Part shown: one piece after another, positions 1-12,064 of the stretch
Numbering within the stretch: the first letter of the stretch is position 1
Layout of the letters: every line of letters begins with the position of its first letter
Source of the DNA: Cutibacterium acnes
GTDB taxonomy: Bacteria > Actinomycetota > Actinomycetes > Propionibacteriales > Propionibacteriaceae
DNA: 64,000 nt
Direction: 5' to 3'
Assembly: GCF_003030305.1 (NCBI RefSeq)
Contig: NZ_CP023676.1
Location: 1,612,001-1,676,000, forward strand
Program-made: the position numbers and the translations under genes
Notes under the pieces: generated by a model
Databases searched by the model: none
What the model saw: the letters and a program-made list of their open reading frames with translations, nothing else
What the model was told of the DNA's origin: nothing

Positions 1-708
1 CATCGCCGGGGCGGCCAGGCCACGACCACGCCATGCCGGGTCCATCCACACCCCCTGGATCTGGCAAACATTCCCCCACGTGACGGCGACGTCGGACTTC
101 CAGCGCACGTCACCGTCGTCAACGATGCCAAGACCACGCCCCTGCCGCACGAGCTCGAGCATGTGACGTCGGTACCCATCCCCGGGGTCTAACGGGCTGA
201 CGCCGACCTCCTCGGTGTACATGGCAACGGCGGCCCGGAAGTACGGTTCGAAGTGTCGCTCATTGATCCGAACCACCCGAGCATCCGGGACCACTCGGGG
301 CCGATCCGACATGGCCAGCAGAGGTTGGCAGGAGCGCACCTCACGCGGCCTTCCCCAGGTGTCCGGACCGATCTGGGCCAGCCGTTCGTACAACGGAAGG
401 ACCGCCACGTCCGCGCCCATGATCGACGAGGACCGCCGCCAACGTCCGATCTTCGACGCCAAGGCGTCAACGACGGCGCTGTCCCGGCCATCGTCGATCA
501 CCGGCACGAGATTGGCCCCGATGTGGACGAGCCCGACGAGTTCACCGCCTCGGAAGACGCCGTGGACCGGGCATCCTAGCCGGGCACTGTCCAGCCCGCC
601 CTGACGGATCCTCGACAGCAGGAAGACGTTGGCGACCGGGGCACGCGAGAGGAACTCGATGGTCTGGCTCAGGTCGGCGTCGTCGAGCTGCCTGACGCGG
701 GTCCTCAC
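1..708 (-). CDS. GNAT family N-acetyltransferase with DUF4081-like N-terminal domain (3' end cut by the window)
   Basis: Reading the minus strand from a GTG at 708, one base after the ispG stop, gives 236 codons open to the window edge. The first half (starting MRTRVRQLDDADLS and containing PVANVFLLSRI) resembles the DUF4081 region that precedes a GNAT fold in actinobacterial proteins. The last visible residues, VWMDPAWRGRGLA, are a typical GNAT motif A in which RGRGLA binds the pyrophosphate of acetyl-CoA. The order dxr-rip-ispG-GNAT is the one I recall from mycobacteria (Rv2867c position). The acyl acceptor is unknown. Near-contact with ispG indicates translation from the same mRNA. Confidence 0.8.
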   Translation of the reverse strand, partial: MRTRVRQLDDADLSQTIEFLSRAPVANVFLLSRIRQGGLDSARLGCPVHGVFRGGELVGLVHIGANLVPVIDDGRDSAVVDALASKIGRWRRSSSIMGADVAVLPLYERLAQIGPDTWGRPREVRSCQPLLAMSDRPRVVPDARVVRINERHFEPYFRAAVAMYTEEVGVSPLDPGDGYRRHMLELVRQGRGLGIVDDGDVRWKSDVAVTWGNVCQIQGVWMDPAWRGRGLAAPAM

Positions 709-709
709 C

Positions 710-1852
710 TCAGGAGACCGTGACCTCAACGGCCCCGGTGGTGTCCATCTCGTCGGCCATCCGGTTGGCCTCCTGAACGAGGAACTGAACGATCTCGCCT
801 TCCGGAACGGTACGGATGACCTCGCCATGCTTGAAGATCTTGCCCTTGCCATTGCCGGCGGCAACACCCAGGTCAGCTTCGCGGCCTTCTCCGAGCCCAT
901 TGACGACGCAACCCATGACAGCGACGCGCAGCGGAGCATCAATCCCTTCAAGGGCATCAGTAACGTCATTGGCCAGCGTTAGAACATCGACCTGGCAACG
1001 TCCGCAAGAGGGGCAGGAGACGATCTCTAGACCTCGAGGACGTAGGTTGAGCGACTCCAGGATCTTGATACCCACCTTGACTTCCTCGACCGGATCAGCC
1101 GACAAGGAGACGCGTATGGTGTCACCGATACCCTCGGCAAGGAGGTGCCCGAAGGCCACCGCCGACTTGATGGTGCCTTGGAAGGCCGGACCAGCCTCAG
1201 TAACGCCCAGATGAAGGGGATAATCGCATTTGGCGGCGAGCTGTTCATAGGCACGGATCATGACAACCGGGTCGTGGTGTTTCACCGATATTTTGAAATC
1301 CCGGAATCCGTATTGCTCAAAGAGGCTAGCCTCCCACAGCGCCGACTCCACCATGGCCTCGGCGGTCGGGGCTCCGTATTTGTCAAGCAGACGTTTGTCG
1401 AGAGACCCAGCATTCACGCCGATTCGGATGCTCGTACCGTGCTCGGTGGCAGCCTGACAAATCGATTCGATCTGGTCGTCGAACTTGCGGATATTTCCGG
1501 GGTTGACGCGCACCGCGCCACAGCCAGCCTCGATCGCTTGGAAGACGTACTTCGGCTGGAAGTGGATATCGGCAATCACCGGGATCTGGGACCGTTTGGC
1601 GATGATCGGTAGCACCTCGGCGTCCTTATCGGTTGGGCATGCGACGCGTACGATGTCACAACCTGCAGCGGTCAAGGCGGCGATCTGCTGCAGGGTGGCA
1701 CCAACGTCGTGAGTCTTGGTGGTTGTCATGGACTGCACTGAAATGGGTGCGTCACCACCGACGAGCACATCTCCCACCTTGATCTGGTGCGTCTTACGAC
1801 GTGGCGCCAGGGTCGGAACGGGAGGGGTAGGCATACCCAGGTTCACGGTCAT
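710..1852 (-). CDS. ispG: 4-hydroxy-3-methylbut-2-en-1-yl diphosphate synthase (flavodoxin/ferredoxin type)
   Basis: IspG converts MEcPP to HMBPP, the penultimate step of the MEP isoprenoid pathway, in the cytosol with a [4Fe-4S] cluster. The 380-residue protein has the N-terminal TIM barrel ([41 protein letters not shown]) and the C-terminal cluster domain with CPSCGR and VMGCVVNG, which supply the three Cys ligands. The start is set at 1852 ([11 protein letters not shown]), behind an AGGAG-type ribosome binding site and matching the mycobacterial N-terminus; the frame stays open 13 codons further upstream. An oddity is NGLGEG where the family normally has NGPGEA just after the third Cys. 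dxr, two genes away, supplies an earlier pathway step. Confidence 0.95.
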   Translation of the reverse strand: MTVNLGMPTPPVPTLAPRRKTHQIKVGDVLVGGDAPISVQSMTTTKTHDVGATLQQIAALTAAGCDIVRVACPTDKDAEVLPIIAKRSQIPVIADIHFQPKYVFQAIEAGCGAVRVNPGNIRKFDDQIESICQAATEHGTSIRIGVNAGSLDKRLLDKYGAPTAEAMVESALWEASLFEQYGFRDFKISVKHHDPVVMIRAYEQLAAKCDYPLHLGVTEAGPAFQGTIKSAVAFGHLLAEGIGDTIRVSLSADPVEEVKVGIKILESLNLRPRGLEIVSCPSCGRCQVDVLTLANDVTDALEGIDAPLRVAVMGCVVNGLGEGREADLGVAAGNGKGKIFKHGEVIRTVPEGEIVQFLVQEANRMADEMDTTGAVEVTVS

Positions 1853-2038
1853 TGACGTGTCACTCCTGAAATCGCGGGTTGTCGTCTCCATTGTGTCACC
1901 ACCGTCGCCGCTGTAGTGACGCTGACAGCGAGCACTCAGTCCTCGTCGTCGGACCCATCAGTACGGCGCTGGGCTGGGTACCGAAGGCTCTCCATACCAC
2001 GCCGGGCACCCTTGAACATTTTCCTTTGACGAGTTTCT
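1853..2038. other. Short intergenic stretch with no gene recognised
   Basis: About 190 bases between ispG and the TenA-like gene. A 27-codon minus-strand frame (from about 2016, starting MFKGARRG) is basic and ends DGSDDED, but it has no clear ribosome binding site and resembles nothing I recognise. Confidence 0.4.
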
Positions 2039-2758
2039 TCAGCCCTCGAGCGGGAACGGCACATCGTTGAAGAAGGCCAATTCCAAGTCCACTGCCACGT
2101 TCCAAAACCGAGTAAGTTCCTCAAGATCTACCTGTCCCGAAGCGCGTTCGAGTTCATCAACCAGGAATTGCACCCAGGTACGGAACTCATCGCCTCGGTG
2201 CAGATCCACCCATCCCAAGAATTTATTAGGAAGATTAGCTCCGGGCTCCGGGGCATCGGTGCGAGAGGCCCAGTCAAGGTAGAGACCTTCAGCCACCACC
2301 AACAGCACCAACACCGTGGGATAGTGGTGGGTATTAACAGCCTTATGCATGAGGTTCTCAAAGGAGCGGGTGGGTTCCGACAGGTGCGGATGGGCACGAT
2401 CAGCCTGGGAGACTCCAAGTTCATCGAAGGTAGCCTCAAACCAGCCTGATTCCTCACTGCATATCATGCCCAACTGACGTCCGAAAACCAGCTTCGCCTC
2501 CACAGTGTCCGCACGGACGAGGGCCTCGCCCAACAATTCCAAGAAAGGAACGAAAAACTGGTTATCCTGAATGATGTAGTATGATAGCTGCGCATCATCA
2601 AGTTCACCCGAGAACAGTTCATTGACGAATCGGTGGTTGATCGCTGCGGTCCAGGCCTCAGAGCGTCCGGCAGATAGCGCGGCAACACGTCCGCTCGGGG
2701 CCACAGCAATGCCTGCAGTGGTAAGCGGGGCAGGCAAAGATGGCGTGAAAGCGTTCAT
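2039..2758 (-). CDS. TenA/thiaminase II-like protein lacking the catalytic Cys
   Basis: 239 residues predicted to be an all-helical TenA/PqqC-fold protein. TenA enzymes hydrolyse aminopyrimidine breakdown products in thiamine salvage. Visible family traits are YYIIQDNQFFVPFLELL near residue 60, a helix MICSEESGWFEATFDELGVS near 97, VVAEGLYLDWASR near 165 and the C-terminal GDEFRTWVQFLVDELER. The segment around 165, where TenA_C enzymes carry the catalytic Cys, has none, so this looks like the TenA_E subgroup that relies on Glu. A GGAG lies just before the ATG. No thiamine genes are adjacent, so the substrate is inferred from fold only; a PqqC-like or uncharacterised role is possible. Confidence 0.65.
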   Translation of the reverse strand: MNAFTPSLPAPLTTAGIAVAPSGRVAALSAGRSEAWTAAINHRFVNELFSGELDDAQLSYYIIQDNQFFVPFLELLGEALVRADTVEAKLVFGRQLGMICSEESGWFEATFDELGVSQADRAHPHLSEPTRSFENLMHKAVNTHHYPTVLVLLVVAEGLYLDWASRTDAPEPGANLPNKFLGWVDLHRGDEFRTWVQFLVDELERASGQVDLEELTRFWNVAVDLELAFFNDVPFPLEG

Positions 2759-2903
2759 ATCTCCATCATGGCACTGACGCGGTACATGCCAACCATCTAC
2801 GGGGGCGGGTGAAACTCAACCCTGTCGGTCGATCTCGCCGCCCCCATAGCCCGATGCGCCAGGCAAACCTCTCAGCCGGGTAGCGAAGCGAGCAGAAGGC
2901 GTA

Positions 2904-3527
2904 TCAGACTCCGGTACGTGGCAGGCGTGGCTGAAATGCGGACCCTTGTCCGGAAGTCGGGGCCACGACAGCCGTGCTCGGGCCGACCGAACCGACTACC
3001 AAGGTCACCGCCGGAGTCGAGGACGCCGTCGATACTGGGCTGGGGGCCGGAGTCTGCATAGAGAAGCCCACCAGGGCTGGCGAGTGTCCCGATGCACCGA
3101 ACTGGCTGGTGGTGTAAATCGGCCACGATGTCGTCGCGACGCGAGTACTGCATGGCCACCGACTCAGACCCGTTGGTATCCCAGATACCGGCGCCAGAAA
3201 CCAGCTCATGCGCCTTAGCATTGGCGAAAATGTGGTCCAGAGACCCGACGCGACCGGAGAACTCGGAGCTCGCGGCATCTGGATCATATTCCTCGACGAC
3301 CTCGCTAAACCCGGCGGCCTTCCTAGCGCGGATCGGATCCTCCATGGCATAAGCATTGAAATCACCAAGCATAAAAACCGGGTCATCAGCGAAGGTCTTG
3401 TTGACCCAACCCGTCAGTGCCTTAGCCTGGGCGACGCGGCATGTGCAGGCTGCCCCGCGACGATCATGGCCGTACTACATGACACCGCAGCCAGACCTAT
3501 CAGGACGCGTCTAGACATTGTGGTCAT
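2904..3527 (-). pseudogene. Remnant of a secreted, LPxTG-type exonuclease/endonuclease/phosphatase-family nuclease
   Basis: Three reading frames must be joined to recover one protein. Frame A begins with ATG at 3527 behind a GAGGGGATT ribosome binding site and encodes a signal peptide (MTTMSRRVLIGLAAVSCSTA ending QPAHAA), then stops within a few codons. Frame B then encodes AQAKALTGWVNKTFADDPVF, MLGDFNAYAMEDPI, GRVGSLDHIFAN and SESVAMQYSR, the C-terminal motifs of ExeM/NucH-like extracellular nucleases. Frame C continues with FGASGHSPALVGF, cognate to the SDHDP motif, then a Ser/Thr/Pro linker and LPRTG plus Val before TGA. Most of the catalytic domain between signal peptide and C-terminus is missing, so this is a large internal deletion plus at least one more frameshift. 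Confidence 0.8.
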
Positions 3528-3674
3528 GGCAATCCCCTCGTGAGGCAGGAAACATACGCGCGTTACCTTGCCACGGTCGGCACGAGGACAGGAATGCTCA
3601 TCATTGACAATTCACCAAACATTCCCGCACTGCGAGCGATAATTTACAGCTCATTCACCGATACGAAGCCATAA
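3528..3674. other. AT-richer intergenic region upstream of the nuclease remnant
   Basis: About 150 bases holding the ribosome binding site and presumably the old promoter of the nuclease remnant, and the 3' side of the site-2 protease gene. No ORF or strong hairpin was recognised. Confidence 0.4.
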
Positions 3675-4955
3675 TTAGAAAATTTTTACCGGCGATACGA
3701 CATCTGCGACAACGAGGACGAGTCCCATCATGAGCATAAGCGCCCCGATTGTCCATGCCACCGGCAGCATCATCGCGGTGTCCGCCGGGCCAGGATCAGG
3801 CTTTCTGGCAAGTTTAAATAGCCCCCGCTTACCTGCCTCATAGATGGCTCCAGCGATATGTCCACCGTCCATGGGCGGCAATGGCACGACGTTGAACCAA
3901 AACAAAAAGAGATTGAGGCCACCCAGCAAGCTTGCACCGGTGGCGATCTTGTCGCCCAAGGTCAGCTGGGAATCGCCGGCAACATCCCCGGCCACCCGAG
4001 AGGCTCCAACGATGCTCATTGGGCTGTTGGCGTCGCGAGCCTGACCGGTCACCAGATCGGAGGCGACGTTCCACGTCAGAACTGGAAGTCTGGCCAATGC
4101 GCTCAACGACTGTTTCGACATCGTCCACATCTGGGAGACGGTATCGCCCGGCCCAGAATGAACAATGACCATCGTCGGGCTCACGCCCAAGTAACCCGCC
4201 TCGACTGTACGACCGGGAGTGCTGAGGTCAGGCACCTTGGTGAGGAGGGTGTGCGTGGGCGTAAGGCTGACGAAAGCGCCATCGCGTTCCACTCCGAGAC
4301 GCACTTCGCCGCCACCATTACCACGGATGAACTCCTGAAGTTGCGACCAGGAATCCACCTGTCGACCGTTAAAAGAGACGATGCGATCCCCCGCTCGCAC
4401 ACCGGCCTCGGCAGCCGGTGCACGACGGTCTTCCTTGGAGCATGGGCCGCTGGTCTGGGCGGAATGGGCGCAGGGGGTGACTGCAGCGACTGTCGTCGTC
4501 TGGTCGGCTCGTCCGTGAATGCCGAAAACCGCCCAGAACAGCAGGAAGGCCAGCAGCAGATTGGTAAGAATACCACCGCTCAAGATGATGAGGCGCTGCC
4601 ACACCGGCTTGTCACTGAAAAGCCGACCTTGATCGGCGTCTGTGATGCCCTCGACCTCAGCAACACGCGCCTCATCAGCAAATCTGGTAAGCCGATTGCT
4701 GTGACGATGGTGGACCTTGGCGGGGTACATCCCGATGAGGCGCACATAGCCACCCAGCGGGATCCATTTGAACCCGTACTCCGTCTCACCGCGCGTGAAC
4801 GACCAGATCTTCGGTCCGAACCCGGCAAAGAACTCGGTGACCTTGACCCCGAAGATCTTCGCCGGGATGAAGTGACCGCACTCATGAAGTAGCACCGAGA
4901 GGATGATGAGGCCGAAGAAGACGATTCCAGCCAGCACTTCGACTACAACTATCAC
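3675..4955 (-). CDS. rip1: Membrane-embedded site-2 zinc metalloprotease (RseP/Rip1 family)
   Basis: Intramembrane protease of regulated proteolysis, cleaving anti-sigma factors or similar membrane substrates. The first helix contains LLHECGH, the HExxH-type zinc site. A cytoplasmic-facing segment with FGPKIWSFTRGETEYGFKWIPLGGYVRL follows, then a PDZ domain around residues 170-260 (AGDRIVSFNGRQVDSW). The C-terminal helix has NVVPLPPMDGGH, the LDG-type motif with the third zinc ligand. The likely start is the GTG at 4955, giving a 4-base GTGA overlap with the dxr stop and a 426-aa protein; the frame also stays open to 4976. It sits between dxr and ispG as in mycobacteria. Confidence 0.93.
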   Translation of the reverse strand: MIVVVEVLAGIVFFGLIILSVLLHECGHFIPAKIFGVKVTEFFAGFGPKIWSFTRGETEYGFKWIPLGGYVRLIGMYPAKVHHRHSNRLTRFADEARVAEVEGITDADQGRLFSDKPVWQRLIILSGGILTNLLLAFLLFWAVFGIHGRADQTTTVAAVTPCAHSAQTSGPCSKEDRRAPAAEAGVRAGDRIVSFNGRQVDSWSQLQEFIRGNGGGEVRLGVERDGAFVSLTPTHTLLTKVPDLSTPGRTVEAGYLGVSPTMVIVHSGPGDTVSQMWTMSKQSLSALARLPVLTWNVASDLVTGQARDANSPMSIVGASRVAGDVAGDSQLTLGDKIATGASLLGGLNLFLFWFNVVPLPPMDGGHIAGAIYEAGKRGLFKLARKPDPGPADTAMMLPVAWTIGALMLMMGLVLVVADVVSPVKIF

Positions 4956-6175
4956 CGGCGAATCCCCCGGGCACACACCTCGGCGGCGCGACGACGACCC
5001 CAGGCGTCGGCGGCCAACACGGCATCGAGGGTGAGGGCCTCGTCACCGACATGTCGAGCACCAAGGGTGTCGTTCTCGTCACCGGATAGGTGCTCGTCAA
5101 GGACCGCGGCAATGGTGTCGGTAATGTCGAGGAAACCGATACTTCCGGCACAGAAGGCGTCGACACAGGACTCGTTAGCGGCATTGAACACGGCCGGCGC
5201 AGTACCCGCAGCATGACCAGCGCGTCGGGCTAGTTCGACGGCCCCGAAAGTGTCGTTGTCAAGGGGTTCGAAGGTCCACTGAGTAGCCGTCGACCAGTCG
5301 CAGCCGGCAGCTGCGTCAGGAAGGCGATCCGGCCAAGACAGTCCCAAGGCAATCGGCAATCTCATGTCGGGAGGCGAAGCCTGAGCAATAGTGGCGCCAT
5401 CCCAGAACTCCACCATCGAGTGGACGATGGATTGAGGATGGACGACGACGGTGATGTCGTCGAGATCAACATCATAAAGTAGGGCCGCCTCGAGCAGCTC
5501 CAGACCCTTATTCACCAGAGTCGACGAGTTAATGGTGATGACCCGGCCCATATTCCAGGTGGGATGCTTCATGGCCTCGGCAGCGCTGACATCGGCCAGG
5601 GAGGCACGGTCGCGACCGCGGAAAGGTCCGCCGGATGCGGTCAGAACAAGGCGACGCACCTCGTTGCGCCCGCCCCCTCGTAGGCACTGGGCGAAGGCGG
5701 AGTGCTCAGAATCCACGGGGACAATCTGTCCTGAGGCGGCCGCCTGAGTAACGAGCCTGTCACCAATGACCAACGACTCCTTGTTCGCTAAGGCCAAAGT
5801 GGTCCCTGCGGCCAAGGTGGCGAGGGTCGGTCGCAAACCAGCCGCGCCGGTAATGGCATTACAGACAACATCAGCGGGCATAGCTGCCAGCTCTGTCGAC
5901 GCATCCGGGCCAGTAAGGATCCGAGGATTGGGCACGATACGGCCCCGTGATCCAGCCTGCACGGCCAAAGCCCGCTGAAGCTCCTCAGCGGCATCCTCAC
6001 GAGCGACAGCTACGACGGGGATAGAGAAGTCGATTATCTGCTGAGCTAGTGAGCCAACATCCGAGCCACCTGCCGATATGCCAGCGACCTCAAACTGGTC
6101 ACGACGTGACGAAATGACCTCTAGAGTTTGGGTTCCGATCGATCCGGTGGAGCCGAGAATGATGACCTTCTTCAC
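4952..6175 (-). CDS. dxr: 1-deoxy-D-xylulose 5-phosphate reductoisomerase
   Basis: Catalyses the committed MEP-pathway step, DXP to MEP, using NADPH and a divalent metal. At 407 residues it has the family length. The N-terminal Rossmann domain shows GSTGSIGTQTLEVI; the substrate and metal region shows LANKESLVIGD, PVDSEHSA, TASGGPFRG and HPTWNMG; the C-terminal helical domain is present. The start codon is GTG (MKKVIILGSTG). It is the promoter-proximal gene of the dxr-rip-ispG-GNAT group and overlaps rip by four bases. It is divergent from the serine hydrolase gene across an 87-base gap. Confidence 0.96.
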   Translation of the reverse strand: MKKVIILGSTGSIGTQTLEVISSRRDQFEVAGISAGGSDVGSLAQQIIDFSIPVVAVAREDAAEELQRALAVQAGSRGRIVPNPRILTGPDASTELAAMPADVVCNAITGAAGLRPTLATLAAGTTLALANKESLVIGDRLVTQAAASGQIVPVDSEHSAFAQCLRGGGRNEVRRLVLTASGGPFRGRDRASLADVSAAEAMKHPTWNMGRVITINSSTLVNKGLELLEAALLYDVDLDDITVVVHPQSIVHSMVEFWDGATIAQASPPDMRLPIALGLSWPDRLPDAAAGCDWSTATQWTFEPLDNDTFGAVELARRAGHAAGTAPAVFNAANESCVDAFCAGSIGFLDITDTIAAVLDEHLSGDENDTLGARHVGDEALTLDAVLAADAWGRRRAAEVCARGIRR

Positions 6176-6249
6176 CCTGCCAGTGTGTCACGGCGTTCCC
6201 ACAATCCACAGTCCTGTTCTTCGGTGCCCACAGCACTCATCAACGGCCC

Positions 6250-6262
6250 TAGAGTGGAAACC
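6250..6262 (+). promoter_or_regulatory. Leaderless-type -10 box (TAGAGT) for the serine hydrolase
   Basis: TAGAGT at 6250-6255 fits the actinobacterial TANNNT -10 consensus, and the ATG follows after 7 nt. This geometry places the transcription start at or beside the start codon. No Shine-Dalgarno sequence is needed. Confidence 0.5.
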
Positions 6263-7632
6263 ATGACTGACAGCGTTCTCGACGTCACTGCAGACGCGCT
6301 CGAGCAGGCCGGGGCTCACCCCCACCGGCTCGTCGTCCGCCAGCACGGTCAGGTCGTTGGTCGACGACGGTGGGCTCCATGGAGCCCCGACGTCCCGAGT
6401 TTGGTCTACTCCTGCTCGAAAACATTCACCTCAGCTGCCGTCGGCATCGCCGTGAATCGGGGAGCTTTCGGATACGACGACACTTTGGCCGATCTGTGGC
6501 CGCAGGCCTGCACCGCCAACACCGGGCCAGTAGCGAAATCCATGACGGTTCGCAATGCCCTGTCCATGTCGACCGGTCACTCCCCGGAGCAGCTCCTCGA
6601 ACCAACATTGATGTCCCGCCGTCTGCCCGATCTCAACACCGCCCGGATCCTGCTGGCGACCGAGCCGGAAGGCCGTCCCGGTATCGACTTCGCCTACAAC
6701 AATCTGGCCACCTGGATGCTTTCTCGGCTCGTTGCTCAACACACCGGCGAGGACGTCGACACCATCATCACCAAGGAGGTTCTCGACCCGATCGGGGCGG
6801 GACCACACACCTGGGTCCGTGACGCCGACGGCATCCCGATGGGGTTCTCAGGACTGCATATTGACGCTGAAGACCTCTCTCTGTTCGGCCAGCTTCTCCT
6901 CGACGATGGGGTGCATGAGGGCGCCCGTCTACTACCCGAGGAGTGGATCAGGCAGCACCGTGTCCGTCAAGTCAATTGCGACAGCGAGACCGATCCGGAA
7001 TGGGGAATGGGGTATGGCTGGCAGACATGGATGTCAAGCCATGGGTACCGTCTGGACGGAGCCTTCGGCCAGTATGTCCTCATCGTCCCCGAGGTTGACG
7101 CCGTCATCACTATGACCAACGAGGCCAGTGAAGGCCCTGGTGACAAGCAAGCCATTCTCCAAGCTGTCTGGGACCACCTCCTGCCTGCCTTAGCGGATGG
7201 ATTCCAGCCACAGCCTGAGGAAATCGTGCGCACTGTGCCCACCGTGACTGGAGAATTCGACTCGGCAAGGTCGGTGCAGGGAATCGCCCCTGATGGCTCA
7301 TACATCGTCGTCTCCCCGCACAAGGAGAGCAGAACCTGGGCGATGTCGTGGCGCTGTCCGGGCACCTTCAGCCATCCCACCGACGAAACCCTCGACATCG
7401 CCGTGGGCTACGAGGAATGGCAGACCTCCCACTGCCGGGTCGGTGACGATGCCATCGATATCGCGACCAGCGGCGGGTGGCAGGGCGAAACCTTCGTGGC
7501 AAGACTGTGCGTCATCTCAACCCCTCACACCCTCACCTTGCGAATGACCCCGGAGGCAACGACGACCGAGTGGGACAATGAACCACTCAACCCTGGTGGT
7601 TTGCTGGGCCTGGTGCACCCGGAGCTACGACG

Positions 7633-7636
<4 letters not shown>
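6263..7636 (+). CDS. Serine hydrolase of the beta-lactamase/class C penicillin-binding-protein fold
   Basis: 457 residues. The N-terminal two thirds form a serine beta-lactamase-like domain with SCSKTFTS (SxxK, nucleophile Ser and general-base Lys, near residue 54) and DFAYNN (the YxN motif, near 138). The mid region (MGFSGLHIDAEDLSLFGQLLLDDG) is typical of esterase/DD-peptidase-like members. The C-terminal third (from about residue 330) is a separate beta-rich domain I cannot name. No signal peptide is visible, so it is probably cytoplasmic. It overlaps the next gene by ATGA and is likely co-transcribed with it. Esterase, amidase or peptidase activity is inferred; the substrate is unknown. 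Confidence 0.8.
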
Positions 7637-10123
<2,487 letters not shown>

Positions 10124-11341
10124 TTAGCTGCCTAGTCCTTCCGACCGTCCCACAGCTGCCAACTGGCCACAAGCACCGTCGATCTCAGAGCCTCGGGTAT
10201 CGCGCACTGTCACCGGGATCTTCCAGCGCTCAAGTGTCTCGACGAAGGCATCCTGGTCCTCGGGGCGCGAAGCCGTCCAGCGGGAACCGGGCGTCGGATT
10301 GAGAGGGATGAGGTTGACGTGAGCCCAGGTCCAATCGCCCCGACGACGGATCTGACGGGCCAGCACCGCGGCACGGTCGGCCTGGTCGTTGATGTCCTTC
10401 ATGAGGGCGTACTCGATGGAGACGCGACGCTTCGTCTTTTCGGCGTAGTGCCAGGCGGCGTCGAGCAACTCGTCGACTTTCCAACGACGGTTAACCGGGA
10501 TGAGCTCATCACGCAGCTCGTCGTCAGGGGCGTGTAATGAGACGGCGAGGGTTACCGGGATCCCCTCCTGCGTCAAGGCCTTGATACGTGGTACCAGGCC
10601 GACTGTCGAGAGGGTGAGGGCCCGGGCGCTCATCCCGACCCCGTCGGGACCGTCGGCGGTCAGGGTCCGGATGGCAGTAAGCACCGAACGGTAATTGGCC
10701 ATCGGCTCACCCATACCCATAAAGACAATGTTGTGGACGCGTCCGGACGCCCCAGGAACCTCGCCTGCCGCTATGAGACGATTCGCCGCCAAAACCTGGC
10801 TGACGATTTCGGCGGTGGACATATTGCGCTGAATACCACCCTGACCGGTGGCACAAAACGGACAGGCCATACCGCAACCGGCCTGCGAAGACAGGCACAA
10901 GGTGGCGCGAGCCGCAGAGTGACGGGTGGCTGGATAGTACATGAGTACCGACTCAACCAGAGCTCCACCATGCAGCCGCCACAGGGTCTTGACGGTTGTG
11001 CCGCGATCGCACGACTGCTGAGAGACCTTGGTCAACAGGACCGGAAACCAGGCGTCGGCGATCTCCTGACGGGCCGCCTTAGGCAAGTCAGTCCACTGAG
11101 TCGGGTCGACCTCCCACCGCTCAAAGACGTGAGCGGAAATCTGCCGAGCACGGAAAGCTGGCACACCGAAATCCTTGACGGCCTGCACCCTTTCTTCGAT
11201 GCTCAGATCGATCCAGTGACGAGGAGGCTTGGCACGATTCGGGGTATTCACCACGAGTGGCACTTCCTTGCCCGGCTCGGCGAGCGGCGTGGAGGGCAGA
11301 ACAAGACCTGACGTGCTGACGGAACTTCCAGTCGATGACAT
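10124..11341 (-). CDS. rlmN: Dual-specificity 23S rRNA/tRNA adenine C2-methyltransferase (radical SAM)
   Basis: RlmN methylates A2503 of 23S rRNA and A37 of some tRNAs at C2. The 405 residues include an N-terminal accessory domain, the radical-SAM motif [14 protein letters not shown] (CxxxCxxC) in the middle, [11 protein letters not shown] for SAM binding, and near the C-terminus the Cys of [15 protein letters not shown] that forms the covalent intermediate. A start at 11341 ([10 protein letters not shown]) is preferred over an upstream in-frame codon at 11371 because a GGGGGCG sequence precedes it. In many actinobacteria rlmN follows frr-cdsA directly; here the dsbB pair stands between. Confidence 0.95.
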   Translation of the reverse strand: MSSTGSSVSTSGLVLPSTPLAEPGKEVPLVVNTPNRAKPPRHWIDLSIEERVQAVKDFGVPAFRARQISAHVFERWEVDPTQWTDLPKAARQEIADAWFPVLLTKVSQQSCDRGTTVKTLWRLHGGALVESVLMYYPATRHSAARATLCLSSQAGCGMACPFCATGQGGIQRNMSTAEIVSQVLAANRLIAAGEVPGASGRVHNIVFMGMGEPMANYRSVLTAIRTLTADGPDGVGMSARALTLSTVGLVPRIKALTQEGIPVTLAVSLHAPDDELRDELIPVNRRWKVDELLDAAWHYAEKTKRRVSIEYALMKDINDQADRAAVLARQIRRRGDWTWAHVNLIPLNPTPGSRWTASRPEDQDAFVETLERWKIPVTVRDTRGSEIDGACGQLAAVGRSEGLGS

Positions 11342-11413
11342 CACGCCCCCATTATCCCCAACTCCCACCACCCGACCACACGAGTCGGTGCCTGCTAAGT
11401 ACGGGTCGCGACG

Positions 11414-12064
11414 TCACCTCGGCGAACAGTTCTGCACTAGCTCGTAACAGGCTGGATCACCGGGCAGGAGGAAATGCAATCCCTCAAGAAACACGATCAT
11501 GACGAGATTCGCCACGACGATGAGGGCAAATAGCCACATGATGACAGTGGATATGGCGTGGGCCTTAACACCACGGGGGGTAAGCCACGGAGCAAAGGTC
11601 ATCATGACGCCACAGAATGCTATGACGATGGTAAAGGTGATGAAGGCCCAGGTGTAGGTGCTCAACCCGAAAGCCTTAGAACCATATCCGGGGTCCCCAG
11701 GTTGAATATGCAACAGGATGTGACGTGCCGATTCCGCTGCGCCAAGGACCGCCGAGAGGATCGATACGCCATAGCCCAGGCAAAAATCCGCCATCGTCAC
11801 GGACCCGCGCCGGGTACGAACAATGATGTAAAGAGGCCCCAAAGAGGCAAGCATCATCGAGTACCTCTGAAGCATGCACAGTGGACATGGGAATTCATGC
11901 AACCCGAATTGCACGATGAATCCACCCGCTAGAACCCCAATGTAGGCCAGCACGAAGAGGTTCGCTCCCCAGAAGCCCACGATAGGAAACACCCGTCCTG
12001 CTCTAGACGGGGTTCGTTCCGCATCTGACAGACTTTCGACTTCGATGTCGTAGTTCCTCACCAT
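11414..12064 (-). CDS. DsbB-like disulfide bond formation membrane protein
   Basis: 216 residues with four to five hydrophobic segments. FPCPLCMLQRY (Cys60, Cys63) after the first helix is the DsbB signature CxxCxxQR, in which DsbB oxidises a periplasmic/extracytoplasmic DsbA using quinone. A second Cys pair near the end (Cys206 and Cys213 in ACYELVQNC) could be the DsbA-interacting pair, although its position differs from E. coli DsbB. The gene overlaps the upstream 53-aa membrane protein by 7 bases, so the two are translationally coupled. A candidate partner is the DsbA-like protein at 58988, but it is far away and has a MauE neighbour of its own. Confidence 0.8.
   Translation of the reverse strand: MVRNYDIEVESLSDAERTPSRAGRVFPIVGFWGANLFVLAYIGVLAGGFIVQFGLHEFPCPLCMLQRYSMMLASLGPLYIIVRTRRGSVTMADFCLGYGVSILSAVLGAAESARHILLHIQPGDPGYGSKAFGLSTYTWAFITFTIVIAFCGVMMTFAPWLTPRGVKAHAISTVIMWLFALIVVANLVMIVFLEGLHFLLPGDPACYELVQNCSPR

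Noticed and set aside
215-604. Plus-strand Arg/Ser/Pro-rich ORFs opposite the GNAT gene, and similar long ORFs opposite most real genes
   Set aside because: They are shadows produced by high GC content in other frames, with low-complexity Arg/Pro/Ser composition and no start signals.
1936-2016. 27-codon basic/acidic minus-strand ORF (MFKGARRG...) after ispG's upstream gap
   Set aside because: No ribosome binding site, no TANNNT box at the right distance, no recognisable family; could equally be a fragment overlapping the TenA-like gene's 3' side.
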